Assembly (NCBI RefSeq): GCF_037893185.1
Contig: NZ_CP140772.1
Span: 1,488,001 to 1,552,000, forward strand
DNA from: Chitinophaga sp. 180180018-3
Lineage (GTDB): Bacteria; Bacteroidota; Bacteroidia; Chitinophagales; Chitinophagaceae
Length of the DNA: 64,000 nt
Direction of reading: 5' to 3'
In this document: in pieces, positions 32,537 to 42,229 of the stretch
Layout of the letters: every line of letters begins with the position of its first letter
Position numbering within the stretch: the first letter of the stretch is position 1
Translations under genes and position numbers: made by a program
Notes under the pieces: generated by a model
The model's input: only the letters and a program-made list of their open reading frames with translations
What the model was told of the DNA's origin: nothing
The model's database searches: none

Positions 32537-34044
32537 TTATAGGTATTGATGATAAAACGATATCCACCGGTTTCTGAAAAGAATAATTTCTTTCTGTTTC
32601 CGGTGAGCCATTTGCTCCATTCCTTCGCCGTCGTAAAGTTTTCTCCAGTGTACCGTTTCAATACCCTGAGCGCAAGGTCTGGCTGATCATTACGTTTCAT
32701 CATATCAATACAGGCATCCAGCAGCTTTATGCTGTGGTTGGAAACGCCTATTTTTTGAACATCCTCGTCCACACTGTAATCATAGAAAGCATTGGGATCG
32801 CAGTACAAATAATCCATATTGTTTTTCATAAATTGCTGATAGGCAGCGGCGTTTGTCCCGAAACGATCTGCGTACTTTGCCATATTTTTTTTCAGATATT
32901 CTTCATAACTTCCCGCAGGTTGCGGGAATCCGAGGTATTTCAGGCTCTCTTCTTCCGATAACGTCAGGGCCTGCCCGGCCGATTTTTTGTCTTCAATACG
33001 CTTTTTTTCTTTCGCATTTGATTCATTAAACTCATTGATCATTTTAACGTGTTCGTCATAACCTTCTTTTGAAACGCGGCCAACTGTTTCTTTAATCATG
33101 CCTGTGGTAGCCATACGTTCATTGTATTTCCTGGTGATGGGCATTCTGCCGTCAAATTGTTTCATATAAGCCACTACATTCACAAAGACCTTCTTAGCCT
33201 CTTCTGTCATCTCTGCCGGCGAAGACCCAAACCCCCACAAAAAGAAATTCCCATGCCTGCCCAGTGCTACCGCGCCAACGTCTTTTGTACAAACGCCACT
33301 GGAGATCACTTCCGCATCCGGCCCTTCTGTAAACCTGTCTCCCCGGGATACTAATCCAATTGGCGTCTCTCCATTAAAAGCCTCCGGAATATTTACCCGC
33401 CACATGGGTATCTCTTTAGGAATAGTATCTCCTGACGTATAATGATAAATTCCTTCAGGAGTTTCTTTCATGACCAGTGTAGGCATGACCCGCTCCAGCG
33501 GGCCTTTGAAAATAGCATGTTGTGTATTTAAATGATGCGCGTCACTATTAAGGCAGTGACAGAGCCAATCGAGTTTCAGCCCCAGTCTTTCCCCCATACG
33601 GGCCGCTGTGGTGGCAATAAAAACCACCGGCTTTGAAAAATTATCTGGCAGATATCTTTCTGCTATATATTTTGTTTTTCCGTCCGCATCTTTTTTTTCC
33701 TCCGCATTTTCCAGTATCGTGGTATTAAAATCGAAGATGACCACATCATAAGGATCAGCATCAACAGGTTTCCAGTCACGGCAATCCATCGTCTTCACCT
33801 CCGCAAAATATTTACGCAGTAATGCGCTGAATGCCGGCATTCGCATGGGATATTGCTTTTCGAACATCTCCTTGCTCATTCCTCCCGGATATCGCTGTTT
33901 GGCCTGGGGCATAGGCTTTGAGGGGTCGTACCCCACAAATAAAACTTTCAACGGGCTTCTGCGCTGTTGGGCATGTGCCGTGATCATACCGGTCCAGAGC
34001 ACCACGATGAGCAACATAAAAACATATAAAGGCTGCTTCTTCAT
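32533..34044 (-). CDS. Secreted protein of unknown function in the second Sus-type locus
   Basis: 503 residues with a signal peptide (about 1-25, ending TAHAQ). The N-terminal part (about 32-290) has alternating strands and helices (SPLKVLFVGYDPSKP, YDVVIFDFNTTILEN, KPVVFIATTAARMGERLGL, FFLWGFGSSPAEMTEEAKK) that resemble ThuA or glutamine-amidotransferase-like folds, but no catalytic Cys motif is seen. The C-terminal part (about 300-503) is helical and charged. No confident family. It lies after SusD and overlaps the DsbD-N-like gene by four bases. Confidence 0.65.
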   Translation of the reverse strand: MKKQPLYVFMLLIVVLWTGMITAHAQQRRSPLKVLFVGYDPSKPMPQAKQRYPGGMSKEMFEKQYPMRMPAFSALLRKYFAEVKTMDCRDWKPVDADPYDVVIFDFNTTILENAEEKKDADGKTKYIAERYLPDNFSKPVVFIATTAARMGERLGLKLDWLCHCLNSDAHHLNTQHAIFKGPLERVMPTLVMKETPEGIYHYTSGDTIPKEIPMWRVNIPEAFNGETPIGLVSRGDRFTEGPDAEVISSGVCTKDVGAVALGRHGNFFLWGFGSSPAEMTEEAKKVFVNVVAYMKQFDGRMPITRKYNERMATTGMIKETVGRVSKEGYDEHVKMINEFNESNAKEKKRIEDKKSAGQALTLSEEESLKYLGFPQPAGSYEEYLKKNMAKYADRFGTNAAAYQQFMKNNMDYLYCDPNAFYDYSVDEDVQKIGVSNHSIKLLDACIDMMKRNDQPDLALRVLKRYTGENFTTAKEWSKWLTGNRKKLFFSETGGYRFIINTYK

Positions 34045-34180
34045 ATCATTGTTTTTTTTATCAATAGTTATTTAATAATTCAGTTGGCTTGGTTATAAAC
34101 ACCATGGATACACGGTTTTCATCCTGAAAAGCGCACCTGCTTTTCTGCTATCCTGTTTTCTTTATTATATCGGTTATATA

Positions 34181-35614
34181 CTATCTGTCGTAGCCTGGAT
34201 TCTGATCTCCTATAACAGGGTTCTGTAGAAATTCTATTAGGGGAATCGGAAGAATATATTGTTTCTGGCTGGTAATAGTAGGTTTTAATTGCCTCACTGT
34301 ATTAAACGGTAGCCTCAAAAGTGCCATCCATTCAATACCATCTTCCCCTGTCAGGTTACGCAGTATTTCATAGTAGTTCTGCAACAGTAGTTCTTCCGGT
34401 GTGCTAGCATTATCAATGACAGTAAAGTCGGACACGCCCGCTTTTGCCATCACCGTTTTAATCAGTGTTTTTGCTGCAGGCAGGCTCCCGCCTGAACGGA
34501 TAATTGCTTCAGCCTGCAACAGGTAGACTTCCGTTAAACGAAAAGCGTAGGAAGTTTCGGTAGTCTGGGAAGGCGTGCCTTCATAGGGGATGTATTTGGT
34601 AAAATACCTGGCGCCGGGGCTGGTAGCCTGGGCACGCGGCACCAGCGGGCCCACCATCCACGCCTCCCGCGGGTCGTTACGGAACAGGTCTTTAAATCCT
34701 TGTTTAGCTACATAAAGCCCGGATGCCCCCGGATAGTATTGCCTGCTGAGTATATAGCGAAAGACTTCCTGGTTTGGCTGGGGCTTGATACCCAATATTA
34801 CCTCCTTGCTGTTTAAGCCTTTTACATAGAAAAGGTCTTTCAGATTATTTTCCAAAGCATAGGAGCCGGACTGCCCGACCGTATTAGCGAGGTCGATGAC
34901 TACCGTATAATCGTTTTGTCCTCCGCGGCTCATCAGCACTCTCATTTTTAAAGCCATGGCCGTCCATTTGGTGGCATAATACGCAGGATTGGCAGCAGGC
35001 CCGTTGGCGATAGCATAGTCCAGATCATCGAGTATAAACTGATAACTGTCGGCAACGCTGCTGCGTGCTTTGGGGATGTTACTCAGGGTAGACAGTTCAT
35101 TTCTCAATAATACGCCATAAGGGCTGCCGGGTTTATACCATTCAGCAAAATAGATCAGCAGTTTGAAATGTGCATAGGCCCTGAGGAAGCGACTCTCAGC
35201 AAGCAGTTCATTTTTGCGGTTGCCGGTAAACATATGGTCTGATACTGCATTAATTCCCCGGATAACACCGTTGGCAGCATTCAGCAACTGATAATTTTCA
35301 TCCCAGAGGCCTCCTGAAAATTGACTATTCTGATTCTCATTAAACTCATCTCTGAACGACCCGTAAGCATAACCCAGCATCCCGGTATGCATACCACCGG
35401 TCATCTGATGATTCAACCAGTATGTTACATTATTGCTGTTCACACCTGCCAGGCGGTAATAAACACCATTGAGGCTTATCCGGGCTGTCTTTTCATCCGT
35501 TATTGCCGTACCCTCCACCCTGGCGTTCCTGGGTGGCTCGCTCAATTGTTTATCACATGACAGGTGAGTGATGGTAATAGCCAGCAACAGTAAATATGTT
35601 AAACGTAACTTCAT
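34181..35614 (-). CDS. SusD/RagB-family lipoprotein of the second Sus-type locus
   Basis: 477 residues. The lipobox is ITITHLSCDKQLSEPP with Cys near residue 20. SusD features are the early helical region (AANGVIRGINAVSDHMFTGN), LAESRFLRAYAHFKLLIYFA (about 137-156) and the C-terminal RLTEVYLLQAEAIIRSGGSL. The protein covers the outer face of the SusC barrel. It follows the SusC gene by 18 bases on the same strand. It is unusually short at its N-terminal half compared with glycan-type SusD proteins, like the first SusD in this window. Confidence 0.94.
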   Translation of the reverse strand: MKLRLTYLLLLAITITHLSCDKQLSEPPRNARVEGTAITDEKTARISLNGVYYRLAGVNSNNVTYWLNHQMTGGMHTGMLGYAYGSFRDEFNENQNSQFSGGLWDENYQLLNAANGVIRGINAVSDHMFTGNRKNELLAESRFLRAYAHFKLLIYFAEWYKPGSPYGVLLRNELSTLSNIPKARSSVADSYQFILDDLDYAIANGPAANPAYYATKWTAMALKMRVLMSRGGQNDYTVVIDLANTVGQSGSYALENNLKDLFYVKGLNSKEVILGIKPQPNQEVFRYILSRQYYPGASGLYVAKQGFKDLFRNDPREAWMVGPLVPRAQATSPGARYFTKYIPYEGTPSQTTETSYAFRLTEVYLLQAEAIIRSGGSLPAAKTLIKTVMAKAGVSDFTVIDNASTPEELLLQNYYEILRNLTGEDGIEWMALLRLPFNTVRQLKPTITSQKQYILPIPLIEFLQNPVIGDQNPGYDR

Positions 35615-35632
35615 GCTGAAATTTTTAAATGT

Positions 35633-38600
35633 TTAGAAACCAAATCTGACACCAACACTATATTGCCGCATGGCCGGATAAGTAGCCGCATCGCTGTATC
35701 CGTTTATCAGGCTATAGGGATCATTACTCACTTCAGGATCGGGCCCCGGATAATTCGTAAGGCAGAACAGGTTACTTCCTGACAGATATATCATTGCCGT
35801 GCGCAGATGCCATTTGCGAAGCAAATGCTGGGGCAGTTCATAGTTGAGCGAAACAGACTTCAGTTTAATATAAGACGCATCATGCACAGCAATACTCGAG
35901 TTACTGTTTCCTGCGGCGCCATTACTTTCTGTCATAACCAGGCTTGGACGATCAGCATCAGGATTGGAACTGCTGTAATGGTCCAGTAGTACACGGGTAC
36001 TCCGGTTACCCATATCTAACAGGCCAAGCGACCGCAGATCATTCAGGTAAAGCAGCTCCCCACCGTAGGAAAACGTGAAGAGCGTTATTAAGCTAAGTGA
36101 TTTATAACTGATAGTATTAGTAATACCGCCATAAAATGTAGGCTCTGCTTTTCCGATAATGTCTCGTGCAGGTTCTCCCTTGTACAGCCCGGTATCAATA
36201 ACCGCGTACATCGGATCACCCAGCGCCAGGTACCTTAAACTGCCATTCGTCGCCGCTTTGTAGTCATCCAGCTCCTTCTGCGTTTTAATAACCCCTCTGT
36301 ACTGATAGCCGTAAATCAACCCAACCGGATAACCTTCCCTCAGCACGGTGTTACCAATAGAAAAGACTGACGCCCAAAATGGATCACTGTACCCCAGGTT
36401 CCGTGGGTTCTGAAGGTCCCGGTTGATTCTTGTCACCATCGAGCGGTTGCCGGACACATTTACTGCTACATTCCATGCGGCTTTTTTGCTGCGTATAATA
36501 TCCCCTCTCAGATCTATTTCCAATCCCTTGTTTCGGATATCGGCCACATTTACCAGCACAGAATTAAACCCTGAACTGGTGGCAACAGGAAGCGCCATCA
36601 ACAATCCTGAAGTCTGTTTATGATAATAGGCAATGGCGCCCCTCAACCTCGAATTGAACAGGGCGAAATCAACTCCCGCATCCTTTTGCAGGGTAGACTC
36701 CCATTTAATACGATCATTACCCAGTTGCGTAGGCACCAGAGCATTGGTAGAAGCGTAGGAGGCAGGAGTAAAAAGCGTATAAAACAGGTTGTCTGCGATA
36801 TTTTGTGTACCGGTATAGCCGGCACTTGCCCGGATTTTTAATTCATTGATCCAGGTAGCAGATTTTAAAAACGGTTCTTCATTTATTTTCCAGGCGATTC
36901 CGAAAGAGGGGAAATAACCAACCCTGTTAGCCTTCGGAAACTTGGATGAAGCATCAGACCGTCCTGTGATGGTGAGCAGGTATTTTTCCCTAAACGCATA
37001 ATTGGCACGCAGGTAAAAACTTAGCAGGGAACTCTGCGTTTCCCGGGCCTGCGGAGGAAGTGCCAATGCAGCAGAGGATAATCCATTGAGATACTTGTCG
37101 TCCGGAAACCCCTGACCGGAAGCCGAAAAATATTGTGAATTAGACTGTTGCCAGGAAGTACCCAATAAAAGCGTAAGCCTGTTTTGCGGATCAAATTGTT
37201 TATCCCAGGTCAGCGTATTTTCATAGAAAACATCGGCTTGTTGCGATTGCGCCTGTGTAGCGATGCCTCCTTTTGAACTTCCAATGGTTTGACCATCATT
37301 GGTAGATACTGACACCACCGAAGGTGCATAATTCAGTTGATGGTAGTTTCTATAGTTTGCGGAAGCTGTGCTCCTGAATTTCAACGACTTCAATATATCA
37401 TATTCGACAGCCAGAGAGCCTATCAATGATAAAGTCTTGGAGCGGTTTATTCCCTGCAGCATCGCCATCGGGTTCTGAATTCCGCTATAAGCATCAATCC
37501 AGTAACGATCTTCATCAAAGGTAGTCACAGAACCATCAGGGTTGAAAGCCGGCAATGTTGGAGGGGCATACATGGCGGAGGCATAAATACCATTTGTAAT
37601 ATTATTCCGGGTGAATCCATAATCCAGGTTGGTAATCACCCGGAGACGGTTGGTGATCTCATTGTCCAGGCTTACTTTACCTGAGATACGGCTAAAATCC
37701 GTCCCCAGCAAGGTACCTGTCTGTTTCATATAGGCAAGGGAAGTGTAGTAACGCGAACTCGTTCCTCCCCCTTTTATACTAAGGTCAGCATTATGTGTAA
37801 TACCTGTCCGGGTCACCAGGTCCAGCCAGTTTGTATTGGCTGTGCCCAAAAAATCAGGATTATTGATAATGGCAGGCGCCCGCCCATCCACCGGACGCCC
37901 CTGCGCAGTACGATTTGTTACCAGGTTCTTTGCTCCCTCCAGCATGACCGCTTTATATTGCGTTGCATTGAGTATCTTCTCTGTTATGGCCTTACTGAAC
38001 CCTGCATAATAATTGGCCTCCAACATAGGCTTCATGTTTCTCTTTCCCTTTTTGGTAGTAATAATCACCACCCCATTAGCTGCCCGGGAACCATATATAG
38101 CAGTAGCGGAAGCATCCTTTAAAATATCGATGGTTTCGATGTCATTCATATTCAGGCCAGCCAGTGTGTTCAGCCCGCGGGCAAAGGATGAACCAACAGC
38201 GCTGTTGGCGTAGCTTTTATCGTTTCCGAGGCGTTCAACCGGATTGACGATATCCGCAGCACCTTGTATATAGCTGTTTTGAATAGCCACCTGCACACCG
38301 TCAATTATATAAAGCGGATCGTTGCCCCCGATCAATGAGGAACCGCCGCGGATACGGATCCTGGCCATCCCTCCCGGCGAGCCGTCTGCCTGTACTACCT
38401 GTACTCCGGCAGCTTTCCCTGCCAGTGCCTGGTCAATGCTCACAAACGGTGCATTTTTTACTTCTTCCACATTGACGGAAGCTACTGAACCGGTAAGATC
38501 TTTTCTATTGACCCTCCCATATCCTACTTCTACTGTAGCAAGTCCCACCACCTTTGTGTCTACCAGAATAAGTACCGGGCTAAATCTTCCGGTCAACTTT

Positions 38601-39172
38601 ACCTCCTTTGTTTCAATATTCGTTCCGCTGATGACGAGAAGAGCATCTTCATTAATCCTCCGTAGCAGGAAATTTCCTCCTTCGTCTGTAATAGCCCCTA
38701 CTTTGGTGCCTTTCACCTGAATACTGGCGCCGCCAACCGGTTGATGGTTTTCATTAACGATTTTCCCCCAAACGTCAACGGGTGGCGGCAGCGCATTGGG
38801 TCCTTCAGATTTGGGTTTTACAATAACCGTTTTACCCTCTATTTTCCAGGTCAGCGGCTGGTTGGAAAAACAGATGTCCAACGCCTTCTCAAGGCTACCA
38901 TTATGAACCCTGATATCCACTCTGCGGGCCTGTTTCAGCACTTCGCTCGAGTACAAAAAAGAATACCCGGTCTGTTTTTCGATCTCCCCGAACAATTTCT
39001 CCAATGGGGCATTTTTTTCTGATAGCGTGACCGTCTGAGAATAGCCCAGGGCACTCACCTGAAGGCAGGCCACTAATAAGATGGCGGCTGTAAACTTCAC
39101 CATTTGTAACAGTTGTTTGGTTGATTGGTTTAGGCATAGCGGTACCGATACGCTACATGGCGTTTTTTTCAT
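35633..39172 (-). CDS. SusC/RagA-family TonB-dependent receptor with STN domain
   Basis: 1179 residues. After a signal region (about 25-46) comes an STN domain (about 55-115, APLEKLFGEIEKQTGYSFLY), which contacts FecR-type anti-sigma factors. A carboxypeptidase-D-like regulatory domain (about 132-205) and the TonB plug (about 215-345, with VEVGYGRVNRKDLTGSVASV and MNDIETIDILKDASATAIYG) follow, then the barrel, ending in Phe (VGVRFGF). The STN domain and the adjacent FecR and sigma-factor genes show a regulated receptor that signals ligand binding across the membrane. The ligand is unknown; accompanying thioredoxin-type genes suggest something other than a plain glycan. Confidence 0.96.
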   Translation of the reverse strand: MKKTPCSVSVPLCLNQSTKQLLQMVKFTAAILLVACLQVSALGYSQTVTLSEKNAPLEKLFGEIEKQTGYSFLYSSEVLKQARRVDIRVHNGSLEKALDICFSNQPLTWKIEGKTVIVKPKSEGPNALPPPVDVWGKIVNENHQPVGGASIQVKGTKVGAITDEGGNFLLRRINEDALLVISGTNIETKEVKLTGRFSPVLILVDTKVVGLATVEVGYGRVNRKDLTGSVASVNVEEVKNAPFVSIDQALAGKAAGVQVVQADGSPGGMARIRIRGGSSLIGGNDPLYIIDGVQVAIQNSYIQGAADIVNPVERLGNDKSYANSAVGSSFARGLNTLAGLNMNDIETIDILKDASATAIYGSRAANGVVIITTKKGKRNMKPMLEANYYAGFSKAITEKILNATQYKAVMLEGAKNLVTNRTAQGRPVDGRAPAIINNPDFLGTANTNWLDLVTRTGITHNADLSIKGGGTSSRYYTSLAYMKQTGTLLGTDFSRISGKVSLDNEITNRLRVITNLDYGFTRNNITNGIYASAMYAPPTLPAFNPDGSVTTFDEDRYWIDAYSGIQNPMAMLQGINRSKTLSLIGSLAVEYDILKSLKFRSTASANYRNYHQLNYAPSVVSVSTNDGQTIGSSKGGIATQAQSQQADVFYENTLTWDKQFDPQNRLTLLLGTSWQQSNSQYFSASGQGFPDDKYLNGLSSAALALPPQARETQSSLLSFYLRANYAFREKYLLTITGRSDASSKFPKANRVGYFPSFGIAWKINEEPFLKSATWINELKIRASAGYTGTQNIADNLFYTLFTPASYASTNALVPTQLGNDRIKWESTLQKDAGVDFALFNSRLRGAIAYYHKQTSGLLMALPVATSSGFNSVLVNVADIRNKGLEIDLRGDIIRSKKAAWNVAVNVSGNRSMVTRINRDLQNPRNLGYSDPFWASVFSIGNTVLREGYPVGLIYGYQYRGVIKTQKELDDYKAATNGSLRYLALGDPMYAVIDTGLYKGEPARDIIGKAEPTFYGGITNTISYKSLSLITLFTFSYGGELLYLNDLRSLGLLDMGNRSTRVLLDHYSSSNPDADRPSLVMTESNGAAGNSNSSIAVHDASYIKLKSVSLNYELPQHLLRKWHLRTAMIYLSGSNLFCLTNYPGPDPEVSNDPYSLINGYSDAATYPAMRQYSVGVRFGF

Positions 39173-39290
39173 ACTTCGTTTTGGTTGGTTTTTGATATTA
39201 CATTAATAGACAGCTCCCGACAGCTTGTACATGGGCAGGCCCACCCCATCAACAACCAGGAATGTTGGCATCATTGCTGGCTTTTTGAGG

Positions 39291-40493
39291 TCAACCCGCA
39301 GCACGCTGGAATTTTTTTATAACTACCTTTTTACCCTCTATGGAAAATCTTAAGCCACCGGTTTCTTCAAGCATCTGCAACACTTTGGAGATGTTGGCAT
39401 CTCTTTGTATACTTCCGTTAAAATGTTGTGTAATCACTCCGTCAAACACTACTTCCACGTCATACCATCTTTCAATTTGCCGCATAACGGTTTGAATATC
39501 CGTTTCCCTAAATTCAAACAATCCGTTTTTCCAGGCCATTACCTGATTTACATTCACCTGATTTTCTATACTGATTGTATTTGTAACAATGGCTTGTTGT
39601 CCCGGTTGGATAATGACTCCCTTGTTTGCCTTGTTCACGCTAACACGCCCTTCCAGTAATGTTACGCTGATAGCCTCCTCATTATCGTAGGCGTTCACGT
39701 TAAAATGTGTCCCAAGCACCTTTACAGTCGTTTCTCCTTTAGTTATAATAAACGGTTGGTCCGCGTCCTGGCCCACTTCAAAATAGGCTTCTCCCGTCAT
39801 GGAAACATGTCTTTCATTTCCGGCAAACGCAACCGGGAAAGTGAGGGAGCTGCCAGCATTCAGCCACACATGGCTGCCATCAGACAGCGCAATATCAATC
39901 GTTTTACTTCCCCGGGGATTGGTAAGCGTGTTGTAGGTGACAGGAAGCGGTGTTGTCACGTCATCAGCAGTTTTTTCATAAACAATTTGACCGTCATCCA
40001 GCTTTATCAGTTTTATGTTACCCTGAACAGCCAACGGCCCGTTAACAGTGCTATCCAAATCAAGCCTTTTTCCATCAGACAGCATGATCATAGCCTTGTT
40101 GCTCTGCGGCGGATTTACGTCCTGTACGACCGGCCTGTGAACAAACTGCCGGGGTTTGTCTTTTTTCTGAAATAAAAGAAGAGTCCCCACTGCCCCCACT
40201 ATCAGGACAACAGATGCCGCAGCTACCCAGCGGCTCCACCTGACAGCGCGTCTTTTCGGCAGCCTGTACATAGGCGGCCTGGCGTGCACTATTTTCTGAA
40301 AGATCGATTCTGCCTCTTCATAAGTCATATCCTTATCTTCAGGCAATCTGTCATAGAAGGCATCAAGGATCTTCGCCCGCTGCGCATCCAGACCGGAATC
40401 CAGCCAGAGCTGTAACAATTCCGTTTCCTCCATGTCTGATAGCCGGCCGTGCATAAACCGGCCAAACAGTTCTTCAAGACGCTGTTCTTTCAT
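39291..40493 (-). CDS. FecR-family anti-sigma factor
   Basis: 400 residues. An N-terminal cytoplasmic helical region that binds the sigma factor (about 1-80) is followed by one membrane segment (about 87-107, SRWVAAASVVLIVGAVGTLL), a FecR domain (about 190-290, GSKTIDIALSDGSHVWLNAG and YFEVGQDADQPFIITKGET) and a C-terminal DUF4974-type domain (about 320-395). It relays the signal from the STN domain of the adjacent receptor to the sigma factor. It is between the sigma gene and the receptor gene on the same strand. Confidence 0.95.
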   Translation of the reverse strand: MKEQRLEELFGRFMHGRLSDMEETELLQLWLDSGLDAQRAKILDAFYDRLPEDKDMTYEEAESIFQKIVHARPPMYRLPKRRAVRWSRWVAAASVVLIVGAVGTLLLFQKKDKPRQFVHRPVVQDVNPPQSNKAMIMLSDGKRLDLDSTVNGPLAVQGNIKLIKLDDGQIVYEKTADDVTTPLPVTYNTLTNPRGSKTIDIALSDGSHVWLNAGSSLTFPVAFAGNERHVSMTGEAYFEVGQDADQPFIITKGETTVKVLGTHFNVNAYDNEEAISVTLLEGRVSVNKANKGVIIQPGQQAIVTNTISIENQVNVNQVMAWKNGLFEFRETDIQTVMRQIERWYDVEVVFDGVITQHFNGSIQRDANISKVLQMLEETGGLRFSIEGKKVVIKKFQRAAG

Positions 40494-40601
40494 GTTTGTC
40501 AGTTATCGTCCGAAACAACAAGGCAGTATACCTGTTTGTCGCCCTGTATTACTTTAGACAAAAACAAAGGAGCCGGGAGGCCATTGGGGGGAAAATTTTT
40601 T

Positions 40602-41252
40602 TTAATCCAGGTAAAAGGAAAGACCAATCAGTATAGTTACATTTATTCTGTTTTCGAGAAAAAGGCGTATGGAATGGAGTGCCAGTTTCATATATTTCTT
40701 TGAGGTAAACAATGAGATGCCCAGTTCCCTGGCAATTATTTCATGTGATAACCCTTGCTGCCGGTGCAGTACATACACTTTCTGCTGTTGTGGAGGAAGC
40801 TGGTTGATAGCAGCCTGCATTAATTGAGCATATTCCCGGTCGGCGGCATCACTTTCTGTAAACCTGTTATCTCCCTGGGGACAGGCAAGCAGACGGGTCA
40901 TCCCCAGCTTTTCCATGGCCAGTGTGCGAAAATAATTAAGGGCAATGTTGCGGGCGATCGTACGCAGCCACGCATTAAAATAAACAATGTCCTGTAATTG
41001 GCTTCGCTTCTCCCATATCTTCATAAATACATCCTGGACCATCTCCTGTGCAAGGATATCGGATTTTGTCAGGAACATCCCCAACGAATATATCTTCTTC
41101 CTATATTGGTCATAGAGGACCCGAAAGGCGTTTTCATCGCCATCAGCAATCCGCAACAACAACTCCCGCTCGTTATATGATGAAGTGTTTTCCAATTTCT
41201 TTACAGATAATAAAGCTGGTGAAACTGCCTGACTTTGTACGGTATGTTCCAC
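40602..41252 (-). CDS. ECF RNA polymerase sigma-70 factor
   Basis: 216 residues from a GTG start at 41252; no ATG in frame precedes the sigma2 region, so GTG or a nearby TTG must be used. Sigma region 2 is at about 38-100 (FRVLYDQYRKKIYSLGMFL, FNAWLRTIARNIALNYFR). Region 4 is at about 145-195 (LPPQQQKVYVLHRQQGLSHE then IARELGISLFTSKKYMKLAL). It should direct transcription of the downstream receptor locus when released by the FecR-type protein. It is the first gene of the minus-strand locus, 108 bases before FecR. Confidence 0.93.
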   Translation of the reverse strand: MEHTVQSQAVSPALLSVKKLENTSSYNERELLLRIADGDENAFRVLYDQYRKKIYSLGMFLTKSDILAQEMVQDVFMKIWEKRSQLQDIVYFNAWLRTIARNIALNYFRTLAMEKLGMTRLLACPQGDNRFTESDAADREYAQLMQAAINQLPPQQQKVYVLHRQQGLSHEIIARELGISLFTSKKYMKLALHSIRLFLENRINVTILIGLSFYLD

Positions 41253-41391
41253 AAAATCAGATAGTATAAATCATAGATTTTTGAGGGAAAGAGTTTTTTA
41301 AGAGGGAAAGCTTTCGCCGAAGTGTATACCGCTACTTTACGAGGGTAAAGCTAAATATTTATTCTGAAAAAACAGCTGATTATTCTTCAAG

Positions 41392-41538
41392 GTGAAACCA
41401 ATTAAAATCAACATATTTAAAGCTTCAGGAGAAGTAGCTGGAGCCATTGCCCGCGGGTTCGCCCAACATGGCGCAAAGGTATATGTGACCGCCATGGGAC
41501 GGGGTGGTAATTTATGCTACTTCCCAGGTGTCAATTAA
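41392..41538 (+). pseudogene. Remnant of an SDR oxidoreductase gene (N-terminal nucleotide-binding part)
   Basis: The plus-strand frame from 41392 reads KINIFKASGEVAGAIARGFA, then QHGAKVYVT, and stops at TAA 41536 after about 48 residues. ASGEVAGAIARGFAQHGAKV is close to the Rossmann start of SDR enzymes (GASGxIGxAIAxxFAxxGAKV), with the first Gly changed. The rest of the enzyme is missing. The end overlaps the stop of the nucleotidyltransferase gene on the other strand. It is a decayed fragment, probably trimmed by the arrival of the neighbouring pair. Confidence 0.6.
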
Positions 41539-42011
41539 ATGTCGCTCTGCTGTTCTCCGGAAGTTAATTTCTCAATATCATCGAGATCCTTATGTCTGCC
41601 TGCTGCTTTCTTGGCCTCAATAAGATTGTTCAGGTGCAGGAATCTGATCATTAATCCTTCTTCATTGAAAACCTGAGCTTGAGGGTAGGCATCGTCAAAG
41701 TTTACTCCTTTAAGTTTTGTAATAATATCAATACTTACCGGGGGGCGTCCATAAGAAAAAACATCCGCAGTATCGGTATCAAGAAATTTTGACTCAGTCA
41801 TATCAAAAATAGGCAGGCCAAATTCCTGAAACGCATGCGCTAATTTTAAATAGTTTTCTTTTGTTCTATTAACCCATATATCCATATCTCCAGTTACTCT
41901 GCGGTATCCATGTAAGATCACTGCATAACCTCCCACAAGAATGTACTCTACATCATGATTATTCATCGCCTGAATGAACTCTCGGAAATCATCATTGAAA
42001 ATAGTTCCCAT
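41535..42011 (-). CDS. Minimal nucleotidyltransferase-fold protein (DUF6036-like)
   Basis: 158 residues. The nucleotidyltransferase core is visible: ILVGGYAVILHGYRRVTGD followed by MDIWV, giving the GG...D-x-D pattern (near residues 26-47), and VSIDIIT as the third acidic strand. The C-terminus is acidic and charged. Proteins like this transfer nucleotides, in some cases as toxin or antitoxin components. The gene directly abuts the stop of a small upstream gene, with no intergenic base, so the two are made together. Whether it is enzymatically active is not known. Confidence 0.82.
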   Translation of the reverse strand: MGTIFNDDFREFIQAMNNHDVEYILVGGYAVILHGYRRVTGDMDIWVNRTKENYLKLAHAFQEFGLPIFDMTESKFLDTDTADVFSYGRPPVSIDIITKLKGVNFDDAYPQAQVFNEEGLMIRFLHLNNLIEAKKAAGRHKDLDDIEKLTSGEQQSDI

Positions 42012-42218
42012 TTATTTATTGAGTTTTCTACAGGTAAAATATTCCTTATCTATTCTGGGCTGATTTGCCATTGAAAATCCGTATGCCTGAGATATCAGGT
42101 AATATGCTTGCCGCAAACGTTCAATATATGGCACTTCTTTACCAAATATATTTGCTGCATCTGCCTCTTCGAAAGTTCTGATTTTAAATGCTGTTCTATC
42201 AAGTTTAAAGTCTGCCAT
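42012..42218 (-). CDS. Small protein paired with the nucleotidyltransferase
   Basis: 68 residues from ATG 42218 (MADFKLDRTAFKIRTFEEAD); a TTG two codons upstream is possible but lies in the promoter-like element. No signal peptide or membrane segment. The middle contains AANIFGKEVPYIERLRQAYY, which suggests a short helical protein. No family recognised. Its stop codon directly adjoins the start of the nucleotidyltransferase gene, a tight pair as in toxin-antitoxin modules, but the small protein lacks the HEPN RxxxxxH motif. Confidence 0.7.
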   Translation of the reverse strand: MADFKLDRTAFKIRTFEEADAANIFGKEVPYIERLRQAYYLISQAYGFSMANQPRIDKEYFTCRKLNK

Positions 42219-42221
42219 ATG

Positions 42222-42229
42222 CAAGGTTA
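42222..42229 (-). promoter_or_regulatory. Promoter-like element at the start of the small gene/nucleotidyltransferase pair
   Basis: TAACCTTG on the minus strand (7 of 8 fixed or allowed positions of TAnnTTTG). Only three bases separate it from the ATG at 42218, another candidate leaderless start. Confidence 0.4.
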
